The notes under the pieces: generated by a model
Databases searched by the model: none
Told to the model about the DNA's origin: nothing
Seen by the model: only the letters and a program-made list of their open reading frames with translations
Position numbers and translations under genes: made by a program
From: Enterovibrio norvegicus DSM 15893
GTDB taxonomy: Bacteria; Pseudomonadota; Gammaproteobacteria; Enterobacterales; Vibrionaceae
Reading direction: 5' to 3'
Assembly (NCBI RefSeq): GCF_900115495.1
Contig: NZ_FOWR01000006.1
Coordinates: forward strand, 62,001-126,000
DNA: 64,000 nt
Shown here: positions 1 through 8,109 of the stretch, piece by piece
Layout of the letters: each line of letters opens with the position of its first letter
Numbering within the stretch: the first letter of the stretch is position 1

Positions 1-73
1 TGACCGCATCTTCAATGCGTTGACGTTGGAATGGCACGCGACATCCATCACGTTTGATGACAACAGGTTTCAC
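1..73 (-). CDS. nrdD: Anaerobic ribonucleoside-triphosphate reductase, N-terminal fragment
   Basis: Only the first 24 codons lie in the window; the rest continues past the left edge. The reverse strand starts with GTG at 73-71, seven bases after a GAGGAG ribosome-binding site, and reads MKPVVIKRDGCRVPFQRQRI, followed by EDAV. This is the start of the ATP-cone domain of NrdD, the oxygen-sensitive glycyl-radical enzyme that makes dNTPs under anaerobiosis; the KRDG-VPF pattern matches the E. coli enzyme as I remember it. The upstream FNR and NrdR candidates fit this identity. Short length is the only weakness. Confidence 0.8.
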   Translation of the reverse strand, partial: MKPVVIKRDGCRVPFQRQRIEDAV

Positions 74-295
74 AAAAAACTCCTCAACGAATAGTCCTAA
101 TACACCCAGTAACTGATAAAGAAAAAACAGCCATGCTCGCCTAAATTAAGAAAGGCAAGCATTGAAATACGTAAATCACTCGATCACTGTGGCGTCATGG
201 CGATACACACAAAAGCACCCTAATTAACAGCATTTATTCTGCTAATTTCATGAGAAATTGGTGCGTATCACGTTAGTGTCCAACCCGTCAACAAA

Positions 296-341
296 TACCA
301 AATATGGGTAAGTTGATAGTGACATCTACAATATGTGGTGC
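296..341 (-). promoter_or_regulatory. Candidate tandem NrdR boxes upstream of nrdD
   Basis: Two AT-rich imperfect palindromes occur at 296-310 (TACC-AAATATG-GGTA) and 326-341 (CTACAATATGTGGTGC). The second matches 11 of 16 positions of the NrdR consensus ACACWATATATWGTGT; the first is weaker but has perfect outer arms. Their centres are about 31 bp apart, the three-turn spacing typical of paired NrdR sites. They lie between the FNR candidate and nrdD, where they could overlap the promoter -10 region and start. The leader to the nrdD start would be about 220-260 nt. Confidence 0.5.
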
Positions 342-369
342 ATTAGACGATCACGAAGGGACAAATTCA

Positions 370-383
370 TTGATTTAGATCAT
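370..383 (-). promoter_or_regulatory. Candidate FNR box upstream of nrdD
   Basis: TTGATTTAGATCAT matches the FNR consensus TTGAT-N4-ATCAA at 9 of 10 defined bases. It sits about 43 bp upstream of the nearer NrdR candidate, a position from which FNR could activate a promoter overlapped by the NrdR boxes. Anaerobic activation of nrdD by FNR is established in enterobacteria; its role here is inferred. Confidence 0.5.
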
Positions 384-666
384 GGCCAAATAGGATGCGT
401 TTTTTATCTATTCGATTAGTGCGGATAAGCTTCAATATTTGAGAAAACGCTGTAAAAAAGTGATACGCATAACGCAAAAATGTCAGTTTGAAAAAACATC
501 GTATACTGTATGCACTACTATCGCCCAATATAACAGACAACCTCGATACGCAGGATTCAGCGTCATTCATCGATTTACTTGGGGTTGCTTTAAGTCAACG
601 CAATTGAGAAGCTGTGGTTCGCTCTCAATGGAACGAAAAGATAATAAAGAGAGAAACACGACTTTT

Positions 667-1665
667 ATGCGTTTTAGCGTCACAGACAGCAGCTGCGTAA
701 AGAACAGCGTCTTCCCGTTTTCTATTGCCAGCTCCCGGCAAGCTGTAAACACATCTGCATGGCGTGACATACTCGCTTTCGCTTTGTTATCACTCTTTTT
801 CACGCACTCCGCCCACGCCTCTCTCTCCATTGCTACGTGGAATATGGAGTGGTTATCCGACAAAAATGACATGATTCAAAGTAAGCGCACCAAAGACGAT
901 TACTTAATGTTGAAAACCGTGTCTGCCGTGATTAATCCCGACCTTATTGCCTTCCAAGAAGTCGATTCTGAAGACGTACTCGCGAAAGTGCTCGATATAA
1001 ACGAATACAACATCTATTTGTCTGATAGAAAGGCGCGATTTAAGCACAGCCGAGGCAGTGGTCAGTTTACAGGTTGGGCAGTAAGAAAAGGGATCTCAGT
1101 GATTGATCATCCCGATTACAAACCACTTGGTCTTCCTACTTTCCTCTCTGATGGTAATTTACGCTATGGCGCTTACATAGAAGTAGAACGAGAAGGCAAA
1201 CCTTCCCTTCATTTACTTTCTATTCACTTAAAATCCGGCTGCTTTGAAACCCCTGTCCGTCGTAACAACAGTTGCAAGAAACTCGACCGACAAATTGAAG
1301 CGTTGTCCGTTTGGATAAACACACGCACAAAACTGAATGAAGAGTTTGTGGTTGCGGGTGATTTCAACCATTACTTAAACGATAAAAACGAGTGGGTTTG
1401 GAAGGCGCTCATCAAAGAGGTGGGCGAAGAGAATGTCGTAAATCTGACACAGAACACGAAAAGTAAGTGTAAAGCCCGTAAGTATAACTATCGCACCAAG
1501 CGCTGGGAGCATGTTGTCTATAGAAAACTGATCGACCATATCATTGCTAGCCCAGGTGCTATCGATGTCGTAATCCCACCTAAAACGAAGCAGTATCAGT
1601 ATTCATACCATGCTGTCGCGACCTATAGACTCACGGATCATTGTCCGATCCTTGTAGAAATGTGA
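667..1665 (+). CDS. Secreted endonuclease/exonuclease/phosphatase-family protein
   Basis: A 332-aa protein of the EEP fold (DNase I, exonuclease III, inositol-phosphatase relatives). Visible motifs in order: ATWNM at 56-60 (metal-site Asn59), FQEVD at 97-101 (metal-binding Glu), IHLKSG near 187-191, GDFNH at 231-235 (catalytic Asp/Asn), DH at 290-291 and the closing TDHCP with His325. A hydrophobic segment at 35-47 followed by AHA-S near 49-52 looks like a signal peptide with a long N-region, so export is expected. The open frame extends upstream to 439, but ATG 667 is preferred because the signal peptide follows it and purine-rich AAAGAGAG precedes it; ATG 628 is an alternative. Substrate (nucleic acid or phosphoester) cannot be told from sequence. 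Confidence 0.8.
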   Translation: MRFSVTDSSCVKNSVFPFSIASSRQAVNTSAWRDILAFALLSLFFTHSAHASLSIATWNMEWLSDKNDMIQSKRTKDDYLMLKTVSAVINPDLIAFQEVDSEDVLAKVLDINEYNIYLSDRKARFKHSRGSGQFTGWAVRKGISVIDHPDYKPLGLPTFLSDGNLRYGAYIEVEREGKPSLHLLSIHLKSGCFETPVRRNNSCKKLDRQIEALSVWINTRTKLNEEFVVAGDFNHYLNDKNEWVWKALIKEVGEENVVNLTQNTKSKCKARKYNYRTKRWEHVVYRKLIDHIIASPGAIDVVIPPKTKQYQYSYHAVATYRLTDHCPILVEM

Positions 1666-1805
1666 GTTACCCCAAACAATTCGCAGCTATTCCATAAAAG
1701 TCACTTTTTTTACCGCACAATAAAGCGATTCTGACTAACCACTGACAAATATAAAAAATGAGTGTGGCAAAATTTTGCTAATACTAAGAATGATGGACCA
1801 TCCCG

Positions 1806-2105
1806 ATGCGCTTTTTTACTTTGCCCCTACTTGCCGCCGCCCTTATCGCTTCAACCTCTGTGATGGCGAAACCCGAACTTGCTCCTGCTGCTTTACTTGA
1901 TTATGGACACTATGAAAAAGTCAAAGAACTGACGGTTTATGGTGAAATTCAACAAGACATTATCCAACTCGCCGAAAACAACACTGCAGACTCTGATGCT
2001 GATTTGTTTGTGATCGACGATATCAATGAAGACATTGAGAAGAATGTGTTGATTGTGTCGCTGTCTCTTTATATCGATTTGAACAGCGGTATTGTGAAAC
2101 GCTAA
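1806..2105 (+). CDS. Small exported protein of unknown function
   Basis: A 99-aa protein that I do not recognise. Residues 1-21 form a clear signal peptide (MRF, hydrophobic core, cleavage after VMA) and the mature part is acidic, ending in alternating hydrophobic residues (VLIVSLSLYIDL) that suggest a beta strand. It is monocistronic: 140 nt separate it from the preceding nuclease gene and a hairpin with a T-run follows. The ribosome-binding site is weak (TGGA about 12 nt before ATG). No catalytic motif is visible; periplasmic location is inferred. Confidence 0.7.
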   Translation: MRFFTLPLLAAALIASTSVMAKPELAPAALLDYGHYEKVKELTVYGEIQQDIIQLAENNTADSDADLFVIDDINEDIEKNVLIVSLSLYIDLNSGIVKR

Positions 2106-2149
2106 GACTTTGCGTTAACGGCATGTGTTCAAACACATGAATGTCTAGG

Positions 2150-2183
2150 CCGGTGAAATAAGCCCTCGTTTCATCGGTTTTTA
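2150..2183 (+). terminator. Probable rho-independent terminator
   Basis: Stem CCGGTGAAA (2150-2158) pairs with TTTCATCGG (2169-2177) with one G-T wobble, ten-base loop, then TTTTTAATT. A second perfect 8-bp hairpin (CATGTGTT/AACACATG, 2122-2139) without T-run lies just before it. Confidence 0.6.
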
Positions 2184-2351
2184 ATTCCTTTTATCCTCGC
2201 GCTGACATTCTCTTCTCGTCTAACGCCCGAACGTCGCACACCCTTACTTTTTGCTGACGTCTCAATGATGTCGTTTGCTGTTTTGATCACCTAAAATTTT
2301 TGACCGTTTCTGGTAAACTGCTCCCACGTAAAGGACAACAATAATAAAACC

Positions 2352-3167
2352 ATGATTACTGGTACTTTGAGCAAAATGAAAAGCGCACTTGAAGACACTG
2401 TGCGTTACACCCTTCTCGTCGGCGAAAATCAGGTTGAGCTAACACCCCTTATCGGTAAGTCACTCACCCTCACGCACACTGGCAATATCTATTGCGATGC
2501 TTGTGGCAATAAAACCAATAAAAGTTTTAGCCAAGGACATTGCTTCACCTGCATGAGGAAACTTGCGCGGTGCGACATGTGCATTATGAAGCCTGAAACG
2601 TGTCACTTCGCAGAAGGCACCTGCAGAGAGCCTGAATGGGGTGAGCAATTCTGTATGACAGACCACATCGTTTATCTGTCTAACACATCAGGGTTGAAAG
2701 TGGGTATCACCCGCGCGAGCCAAATTCCGACGCGTTGGATAGATCAGGGGGCGACGCAAGCACTTCCGATCATTAAAGTGAAGAATCGTCACCTATCAGG
2801 GTTAGTAGAAATAGCCCTTGCCGAGTTTGTGGCAGACAAAACCAATTGGCGCGCCCTACTCAAAGGCGATAACGAGCCTTTAGATTTGAAAGCGGAAGCG
2901 AGACGCTTGCTGCCTTTGATTGATGCCAAACTGTATAGCCTTCGCATTCAGTATGGCTTCGATGCGATTGATCCAATATTCCATGACATCGTCACTATTA
3001 GTTACCCTGTCACTCAACACCCTACCAAAATCGTCTCCCACAATTTTGATAAAGAGCCCGTGGTATCTGGCGTACTGGAAGGCATCAAAGGGCAATACTT
3101 GATTTTCGACACTGGCGTCATCAATATTCGTAAATTCACCAGCTATGAAGTGAATGTCGAATACTGA
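2352..3167 (+). CDS. DUF2797 domain-containing protein
   Basis: A 271-aa cytoplasmic protein of the DUF2797 family, common in Vibrionaceae and related proteobacteria. Two clusters of cysteines stand out: CDACG near 48-52 with CFTC near 65-68, and CDMC near 74-77 with later Cys83 and Cys90, suggesting zinc or metal binding. The middle part (residues 100-145, VYLSNTSGLKVGITR...RWIDQGA) resembles a GIY-YIG nuclease-like core in its order of short conserved motifs, but activity is unproven. Start is the first ATG after AAAGGA, at a rather long spacing (about 16 nt); ATG 2376 is an alternative. Function unknown. Confidence 0.8.
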   Translation: MITGTLSKMKSALEDTVRYTLLVGENQVELTPLIGKSLTLTHTGNIYCDACGNKTNKSFSQGHCFTCMRKLARCDMCIMKPETCHFAEGTCREPEWGEQFCMTDHIVYLSNTSGLKVGITRASQIPTRWIDQGATQALPIIKVKNRHLSGLVEIALAEFVADKTNWRALLKGDNEPLDLKAEARRLLPLIDAKLYSLRIQYGFDAIDPIFHDIVTISYPVTQHPTKIVSHNFDKEPVVSGVLEGIKGQYLIFDTGVINIRKFTSYEVNVEY

Positions 3168-3206
3168 GTAAATGGCAACAGCCGCTGACCCAGAATGAAA
3201 ATAAAC

Positions 3207-3235
3207 AAAGCCACCAAGAACGGTGGCTTTTTTAA
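3207..3235 (+). terminator. Bidirectional terminator between convergent genes
   Basis: AAAGCCACC (3207-3215), six-base loop, GGTGGCTTT (3222-3230), then TTT. The complementary strand also reads into a T-rich stretch, so it can serve both DUF2797 (+) and the secreted protein at 3365 (-). Confidence 0.8.
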
Positions 3236-3342
3236 TTACGCTGAGGTCTTTATGTCTATACCGACAGTCTTTCAACACTCGCTAAAATATCGAGTTTGAT
3301 GGCGTCAACATCGCTCTTTATCAATATCTTCGCACTGACTAC

Positions 3343-3364
3343 GACAATGACAATGACAATGACA
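3343..3364. repeat. GACAAT hexanucleotide tandem repeat
   Basis: Three perfect GACAAT units (3343-3360) plus a partial GACA. The array begins immediately after the stop codon of the minus-strand gene that ends at 3365. A short array of this kind may vary in copy number by slippage but would not change the protein. Confidence 0.8.
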
Positions 3365-3727
3365 CTATTTGACGGGCAGTGTTACTCGCTTACCACCCCA
3401 ACCATGCACGCTGTCTCTGGCTTCGATATGCACCTCTTGAATCCCACTAGGAATAACAACGCCTGACAAACTGCGCGTAAAGGGTTGCTCGTTAACATGG
3501 GGATGCGCCAATTCACGCGTGCCAAGCACGGTACCATCGGCGGTGACAATGCGCCATGCATCGGCATAATGATCCCATCCTTCATCAGCATGCTTCACCG
3601 TTGCAGAAACACGGTAGCTATCACCCGACGGCGAAAGCGTTGCATCAACAACATCAGCCTTACCTGCCAACAAAAATGGCGACCAGATAAGCAAAAAAGC
3701 CGCTGCGCATGTTTTGAATATGATCAT
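3365..3727 (-). CDS. Small exported protein of unknown function
   Basis: A 120-aa protein with a signal peptide (hydrophobic 5-20, cleavage after LLA-G near 21). The mature part reads like a single beta-sandwich: KADVVDATLSPSGDSYRVSA, a central HADEGWDHYADAWRI segment rich in His, Trp and Asp, and a closing IEARDSVHGWGG. The His/Asp cluster may bind metal, but no known motif is matched. AAGGAGAG stands at good distance before the ATG. It is likely monocistronic. I know similar short exported proteins in proteobacteria only as uncharacterised. Confidence 0.75.
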   Translation of the reverse strand: MIIFKTCAAAFLLIWSPFLLAGKADVVDATLSPSGDSYRVSATVKHADEGWDHYADAWRIVTADGTVLGTRELAHPHVNEQPFTRSLSGVVIPSGIQEVHIEARDSVHGWGGKRVTLPVK

Positions 3728-3816
3728 TTTCTCTCCTTGAACCCACGAAAATACGTAAACGCTAGATGGATAGTTGTATTTCTACATACTCACGGGTTCA
3801 AGAAACAAGGATTGCA

Positions 3817-4047
3817 TCAGCCTTTAATCGCAATGCCTGTGGCATCACTCACTGCTTGCATGTTCTCTTTTGAACCCAAAGAAAGACTCCAATTCACCGT
3901 GCCACCATTGGCAATCAGCATACAAGGCGCACCCAATAGACTGATGTCATCCGTATGCGCTTGCAGCGTCATTCGGTTCTCTTGGAGTTTCACCATAACC
4001 TCGTGCATGGTCGCCACCACTTTTCCGCCAGGGATTGAGATAACCAC
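3817..4047 (-). CDS. DUF3389 family protein
   Basis: A 76-aa cytoplasmic protein resembling the DUF3389 family, short proteins known mainly from vibrios (IPGGKVVATMHEVMVKL at the start, then ANGGTVNWSLSLGS). It starts with GTG two bases after the TAA of the thioesterase gene, with AAGGGA inside that gene's end as ribosome-binding site, so the two are almost certainly one operon. Nothing in the sequence shows an activity. The family assignment is from memory. Confidence 0.65.
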   Translation of the reverse strand: MVISIPGGKVVATMHEVMVKLQENRMTLQAHTDDISLLGAPCMLIANGGTVNWSLSLGSKENMQAVSDATGIAIKG

Positions 4048-4049
4048 GC

Positions 4050-4472
4050 TTATTTCCCTTTATGTTGCAAAACAGCCATGGTCAAGCGACTGGTACACAC
4101 GAGACGACCACGCTCATCACTAATTTCGATTTGCCACACCTGAGTCGTTGCACCCAAATGCGTCGGGGTCGCTACGCCGGTGACAAACCCCGAACGCATT
4201 GCACGAATATGGTTCGCATTGATATCTAGACCGACACAGTACTTGTTTTCTTCCACGCATATATTCGCTGCCAGCGAGCCCAGTGTTTCTGCGAGCACGA
4301 CAGAAGCGCCACCATGCAACATGCCCAGCGGTTGATGTGTACGTGAGTCGACAGGCATGGTGCCCGTTAAGCTATTGTCGTCAAAATGGGTGTATTGAAT
4401 ACCAAGGTGCTCAACCAAGGTATTTTTAGACGTTGCATTGAGACCGTCGAGAGAAATGGCTTTTTTCCACAT
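4050..4472 (-). CDS. menI: Hotdog-fold acyl-CoA thioesterase (DHNA-CoA hydrolase, YdiI-like)
   Basis: A 140-aa single hotdog domain very close to E. coli YdiI/MenI: the signature MPVDSRTHQPLGMLHGGASV carries the general-base/anion-hole loop, and VLAETLGSLAAN supplies the catalytic Glu; HLGATTQVWQIEI follows in the same order. MenI hydrolyses 1,4-dihydroxy-2-naphthoyl-CoA in menaquinone synthesis, though family members accept several acyl-CoAs. Two starts compete: ATG 4472 (MWKKAIS, matching YdiI's N-terminus) lies 12 nt from AGGAG, while TTG 4478 lies at the better spacing of 6 nt. The downstream DUF3389 gene is co-transcribed. Confidence 0.85.
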   Translation of the reverse strand: MWKKAISLDGLNATSKNTLVEHLGIQYTHFDDNSLTGTMPVDSRTHQPLGMLHGGASVVLAETLGSLAANICVEENKYCVGLDINANHIRAMRSGFVTGVATPTHLGATTQVWQIEISDERGRLVCTSRLTMAVLQHKGK

Positions 4473-4705
4473 AGACAAACCGAGCTCCTGATAGATTTGT
4501 TTGCATCATTATCGTTGGCATTATCCGCCGTTCTCAATGATTCGGCTATGGTTTGTGGGTGCTTGAGACTCAAAAAACAGAAAATACTCAGTCGTGATAA
4601 AACGTAAAATGAAACATACCCAACCTGCTTTCTGCGGCTAATGCCGCTTGCCCCTGCAAGCAGAGTGATTAAAATGTACCCAAGGCGAAACAAGGGAATG
4701 GAAAG

Positions 4706-5506
4706 ATGAAATTCAAGGCGTTAAAAACAACGGTCGCCACCGCATTGCTCGCATTTTTAGTGGGCTGTTCCACGTCTCCGACGGGGAGAAACCAATTTAT
4801 TCTTGTTCCGGGTGCTGAAATGGCACTGATGGGCGCTTCTGCATTTTCTGAGCTGAAATCTAACGAGAAAATCAGCACAGACGCGAAGACAAACCGATAT
4901 GTTCAGTGTGTCACCGATGCCATTTTGAAGGTCACGCCACCTCAACCGGATTTCGAAAAATGGGAAGTGGTCGTTTTCGATAGCCCGCAAGTGAACGCCT
5001 TCGCCCTGCCAGGTGGAAAAATTGGTGTATATACAGGATTACTAAAAGTTGCGAGAACACAAGATCAACTGGCCTCTGTGATTGGGCATGAAATAGGCCA
5101 TGTCATGGCAAACCACGGTAATGAAAGGGTGTCGAGTTCAAAAGCGGCCAACGGCGCACTGCAAATTACCAGCATTGCGCTGGGGGCTAGCGGCACTGCA
5201 AACTCAGATTTGATCATGCAAGGGCTTGGCCTTGGTGTGAATGTCGGTGTACTGCTACCGTTTAGCCGAGCACATGAATCTGAATCCGATTTGATCGGTG
5301 TGCAGTTGATGAACGAAGCGGGGTTCGATCCGAACCAAAGCGTTCAATTATGGAAAAACATGGCGAAAGCCTCTGAAGGCGCACCGCCAGAGATTCTTTC
5401 CACCCACCCTTCACATGACACCCGCATTGATGACCTTCAAGATGCCATTAATGCGTTACCCGCTACGAACAGAAAAGCCCCAAACTGTGGCCGTCCGAAT
5501 GTCTAG
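4706..5506 (+). CDS. M48-family metalloprotease, lipoprotein
   Basis: A 266-aa envelope protease. The N-terminus has a lipobox (FLVG-C21), so it should be lipid-anchored, facing the periplasm. Zinc site HEIGH at 128-132, with the third ligand in the HESESD segment (Glu191-Asp195), both standard for M48 peptidases such as YcaL/LoiP of E. coli. It lacks the four-helix membrane part of HtpX and the TPR part of BepA, so the YcaL/LoiP type fits best. Good ribosome-binding site (AAGGGAATGGAAAG). Likely role is envelope protein quality control. Confidence 0.88.
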   Translation: MKFKALKTTVATALLAFLVGCSTSPTGRNQFILVPGAEMALMGASAFSELKSNEKISTDAKTNRYVQCVTDAILKVTPPQPDFEKWEVVVFDSPQVNAFALPGGKIGVYTGLLKVARTQDQLASVIGHEIGHVMANHGNERVSSSKAANGALQITSIALGASGTANSDLIMQGLGLGVNVGVLLPFSRAHESESDLIGVQLMNEAGFDPNQSVQLWKNMAKASEGAPPEILSTHPSHDTRIDDLQDAINALPATNRKAPNCGRPNV

Positions 5507-5532
5507 TTTCTAACATCTAGCCCTAGGCAAAC

Positions 5533-5568
5533 AAAAAGCCGATCCTATTGAGATCGGCTTTTTCGTTT
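5533..5568 (+). terminator. Bidirectional terminator between convergent genes
   Basis: AAAAAGCCGATC (5533-5544), loop of 7, GATCGGCTTTTT (5552-5563) then CGTTTT. Strong on both strands; it separates the M48 gene (+) from the PAS gene (-). Confidence 0.9.
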
Positions 5569-5617
5569 TGCAGGCAATATAGCGCGAAGAACACCAAAGG
5601 TTTGGTATCAGCGGTGC

Positions 5618-6046
5618 TTAATCATGCGCCAACGCTTCCCCAGTCACATCCGCCACTGAGATAAACATGTGCTGCACTTCGCCCCGTAAGTTGACCATTG
5701 GGTTCAACGTCACGTTTTGGTACATGAATTTCGCTCGTCCCGTAATAGGACGAACATTGCGGCAGCGAAACAGATACGGACGCTGCTTCCACAACACGAA
5801 ACTGCGGCATTTAAGCTCGAACACGGGTCTGCATTTTGCGCGGAACCATGCTTCAGAGATTTCAGGAAAGACCTCAAACAACGATTTCCCCTTCACTTTA
5901 TTTGGGTGTTTACCCGTGTGGTGAACCATAAATCCATTCCACATGTGCACAGTGAAATCTCGGTCTACGACGATCAACCCCATGTCGATATTTTGCACCA
6001 TATCGACCATCCAGTTGAACTGTTCAAATTCTGGTGAGTCAATCAT
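5618..6046 (-). CDS. PAS-domain protein paired with receiver-CheC protein
   Basis: A 142-aa protein that is essentially one PAS domain: NIDMGLIVVDRDFTVHMWN at residues 19-37 is the PAS core, followed by a helical region with KVKGKSLFEVFPE and the closing strands MVNLRGEVQHMFISVADVT. No output domain is attached. It begins 2 nt after the stop of the receiver-CheC gene, so they form an operon and probably a functional pair: a small sensor or partner for the receiver protein. Two Cys (in AKCRP and ELKCR) are near the ligand pocket, but no heme or flavin motif can be assigned. Confidence 0.8.
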   Translation of the reverse strand: MIDSPEFEQFNWMVDMVQNIDMGLIVVDRDFTVHMWNGFMVHHTGKHPNKVKGKSLFEVFPEISEAWFRAKCRPVFELKCRSFVLWKQRPYLFRCRNVRPITGRAKFMYQNVTLNPMVNLRGEVQHMFISVADVTGEALAHD

Positions 6047-6048
6047 GG

Positions 6049-7077
6049 TTAATCCTCATCGTCCATCAAGTAAGCCAGTTTCGCATCAAGCAATGGCAAG
6101 GATTCGTCCACCAGCAACAACAACAGATCACACTTAATGTTGGTGTCGTCGATGGCGTAGCTCACTTCTATTGTCACTGTACGCTTCCACGTGCCGCGCA
6201 TATTATCGACCAAGCTATCAACATCCATGTGCTGACCAAGAATCACAGGATAACTTTGTGCAAACACCAGCCCCGCTTGTTGGCCAATGCCAGCTAAGAA
6301 CGCACTGATAAGCACATTGCTGACATCCACGAGCACTTCAAGATCGCTGTCGATGGAGCCGTCGTCGGGGTAGTCCAAAATTCCGAGCAGATCCTTCATC
6401 GAGGAATCGGAAATCAGCATTAAGGCTTCGCCGGCTAACCCTTCACCACTAAAACCTTGGCAAATGCCCGACATATTGTCGTTTGCAGCAAGGTGGCGAA
6501 TGGTCATGTCGAGCTCACTTACCTCAAACACATTCACTTGAGGGAGCGGCATATGAACGAACACATCAAAATAGCGCGCTAACGAATCGGCTGCGCGCCC
6601 CATCGCCACATTCACCACTTCCATGTACATTTCACGTCGACCGATTTTAACACTAGCAGGTGCGGATATAGCTTGAATTGGCGTAGAGGGTTGAGGCGCG
6701 GATTGCACTCTTTCTAGATCTTTATAGGGCTCTAGCATCTCGACCAATTCAGCTTGAGATACCGGCTTTTTAACGAATGCTTGCGCACCTAGCGCTAACA
6801 CACGCTGTTGGGCTTTTGGCTGGATATCACCTGACACCACAAAAACAGGAACCTTGATATTCTGATCACGCATGGCTTCCAAGGTTTGGAATCCGTCCAT
6901 TTCTGGCATCGTGAGGTCAAGGAACATTAAATCAAAGGGTTGAGATTGCAGTGCTTCGATGGCTATTTTGCCATTCTCAGCAAAGGTAACATCGGCATTC
7001 AGGTGTTCAGGAAGAGAACGCGCAAGTTGCTTTCGCGCTAATGCAGAGTCATCAGTGATCAATATTCGGGTCGTCAA
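6049..7077 (-). CDS. Response-regulator receiver fused to CheC/CheX-like phosphatase domain
   Basis: About 342 aa in two parts. Numbered from TTG 7077, residues 4-115 are a receiver domain with acidic pair Asp9/Asp10, phospho-acceptor Asp54 (MFLDLTMPE), Ser81 and Lys103. After a Pro/Ala-rich linker, residues about 145-340 form a CheC-like domain with two E-xx-N type helices (YMEVVNVAMGRAAD and DLEVLVDVSNVLISAF), the residues that carry CheY-P phosphatase activity in the family. The open frame begins at GTG 7092, but GGGAG stands 8 nt before TTG 7077, which gives a canonical receiver N-terminus; I prefer TTG. Likely dephosphorylates a response regulator under control of its own receiver. Co-transcribed with the PAS gene. 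Confidence 0.85.
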   Translation of the reverse strand: MTTRILITDDSALARKQLARSLPEHLNADVTFAENGKIAIEALQSQPFDLMFLDLTMPEMDGFQTLEAMRDQNIKVPVFVVSGDIQPKAQQRVLALGAQAFVKKPVSQAELVEMLEPYKDLERVQSAPQPSTPIQAISAPASVKIGRREMYMEVVNVAMGRAADSLARYFDVFVHMPLPQVNVFEVSELDMTIRHLAANDNMSGICQGFSGEGLAGEALMLISDSSMKDLLGILDYPDDGSIDSDLEVLVDVSNVLISAFLAGIGQQAGLVFAQSYPVILGQHMDVDSLVDNMRGTWKRTVTIEVSYAIDDTNIKCDLLLLLVDESLPLLDAKLAYLMDDED

Positions 7078-7278
7078 CGTGTTTACTCCCACTATCCGAT
7101 TATTGTCGATGCTGTATGCATCTTATGAGAATTCAGAAACAAGCCTGCGAAATATAACGCATTTATCATGCATCTGTCTTATTGATACGGCACTTATTCA
7201 TAAGCATAGTGCGAGTTACGCAGTTTATCGCCAAGCCAAGTGCATTTACTTGAATATCAAAAAATGAAAGCGGTAATC

Positions 7279-7995
7279 TCAGTTTGAAATCACGAGCTTA
7301 GCATCGGCTTTTTCATTTGTGGCGTCTTTGCTCACCAATGGCAAATTCCCAAACGCAGATAACTGACGATTAACGCTGTCAAGCTGACTGCTAATCACGT
7401 CGAACTCTTCAATCATGTCATCGGCTGCTTTTTTCATCTTGGCGTAAGTATCACAGTCATCTTGAGAGACGCGATTCCACGAATTGCCTTTTTTAAACTC
7501 ATCACATGCCTTTTGGCTTGCTTCTGCCTTGTGGCTCGCTTTTAAAATGTTCTCATTCAATTCGTTCACGGCTTTCGTTAAACGAAAGCGCTCAGCATAC
7601 AGACGGTCAGTGTTTTGAAGGCGCGTGCGCAGGGCCTCAAGTGCTTTTTCACTTTCCAATAGCTTTTCGGTTTGCTCGCTATTTTGAGATTGAGACTGAC
7701 GGCTTTTCATCGTAATTTTGTGTTCGAGCTCTGCCAATTCTTTGTCTTTTTCCTGCAATTGAACCACCAGCTTTTCAACATTGCTTTGGGTTTTCTCGTG
7801 CTGAGACGCGCTCACCGACAATGCGAGCTCTTTCGCCTCGATGCCTTTTGCCAGTGTGGTGTGATCACTGTTCAGTGCAGCATATTGTTTTTCTAATTCA
7901 ACCACCTGATCAAACCACACAGCACTAGCAAGTATTCCACCGGCGGCAGCACCGAGTAAAAGTAGAGCTGCGTTCTTTGTTTTGACGCTCGTCAT
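7279..7995 (-). CDS. Membrane-anchored coiled-coil protein of unknown function
   Basis: A 238-aa protein with one N-terminal membrane segment (ALLLLGAAAGGILASAVWF, residues 9-27) and a long heptad-rich region (about 28-155) dense in Glu, Lys, Gln and Leu, predicted to be an extended coiled coil. A shorter helical tail with Cys164 and Cys180 follows. The topology suggests an inner-membrane anchor with the coiled coil in the periplasm, but the opposite cannot be excluded. I know no specific family. It is the last gene before a 185-bp non-coding stretch. Confidence 0.75.
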   Translation of the reverse strand: MTSVKTKNAALLLLGAAAGGILASAVWFDQVVELEKQYAALNSDHTTLAKGIEAKELALSVSASQHEKTQSNVEKLVVQLQEKDKELAELEHKITMKSRQSQSQNSEQTEKLLESEKALEALRTRLQNTDRLYAERFRLTKAVNELNENILKASHKAEASQKACDEFKKGNSWNRVSQDDCDTYAKMKKAADDMIEEFDVISSQLDSVNRQLSAFGNLPLVSKDATNEKADAKLVISN

Positions 7996-8009
7996 TAATA
8001 TTCATCCCA

Positions 8010-8045
8010 TAAAAAAGCTGCCGCAATGATACCTCATGCGGCAGC
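8010..8045 (-). terminator. Terminator of the MOSC/ferredoxin-reductase gene
   Basis: On the minus strand GCTGCCGCA and TGCGGCAGC (8017-8045) form a 9-bp GC-rich stem followed by six T (8011-8016). It lies between the MOSC fusion gene and the coiled-coil gene, so the two are separate transcripts. Confidence 0.9.
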
Positions 8046-8109
8046 CTTAAATGTTAGCTTATCGAAAAAATACATTATTTTTCGGTGCTTTGCTTAGGTT
8101 TTTTTAGCC

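Noticed and set aside
439-666. N-terminal extension of the EEP nuclease frame
   Set aside because: The true signal peptide starts after ATG 667; the extension is Cys/Thr-rich without family similarity and covers the nrdD control region side.
3485-4123. 212-codon plus-strand frame opposite to three minus-strand genes
   Set aside because: Shadow of the exported protein, DUF3389 and menI, whose motifs and ribosome-binding sites are clear.
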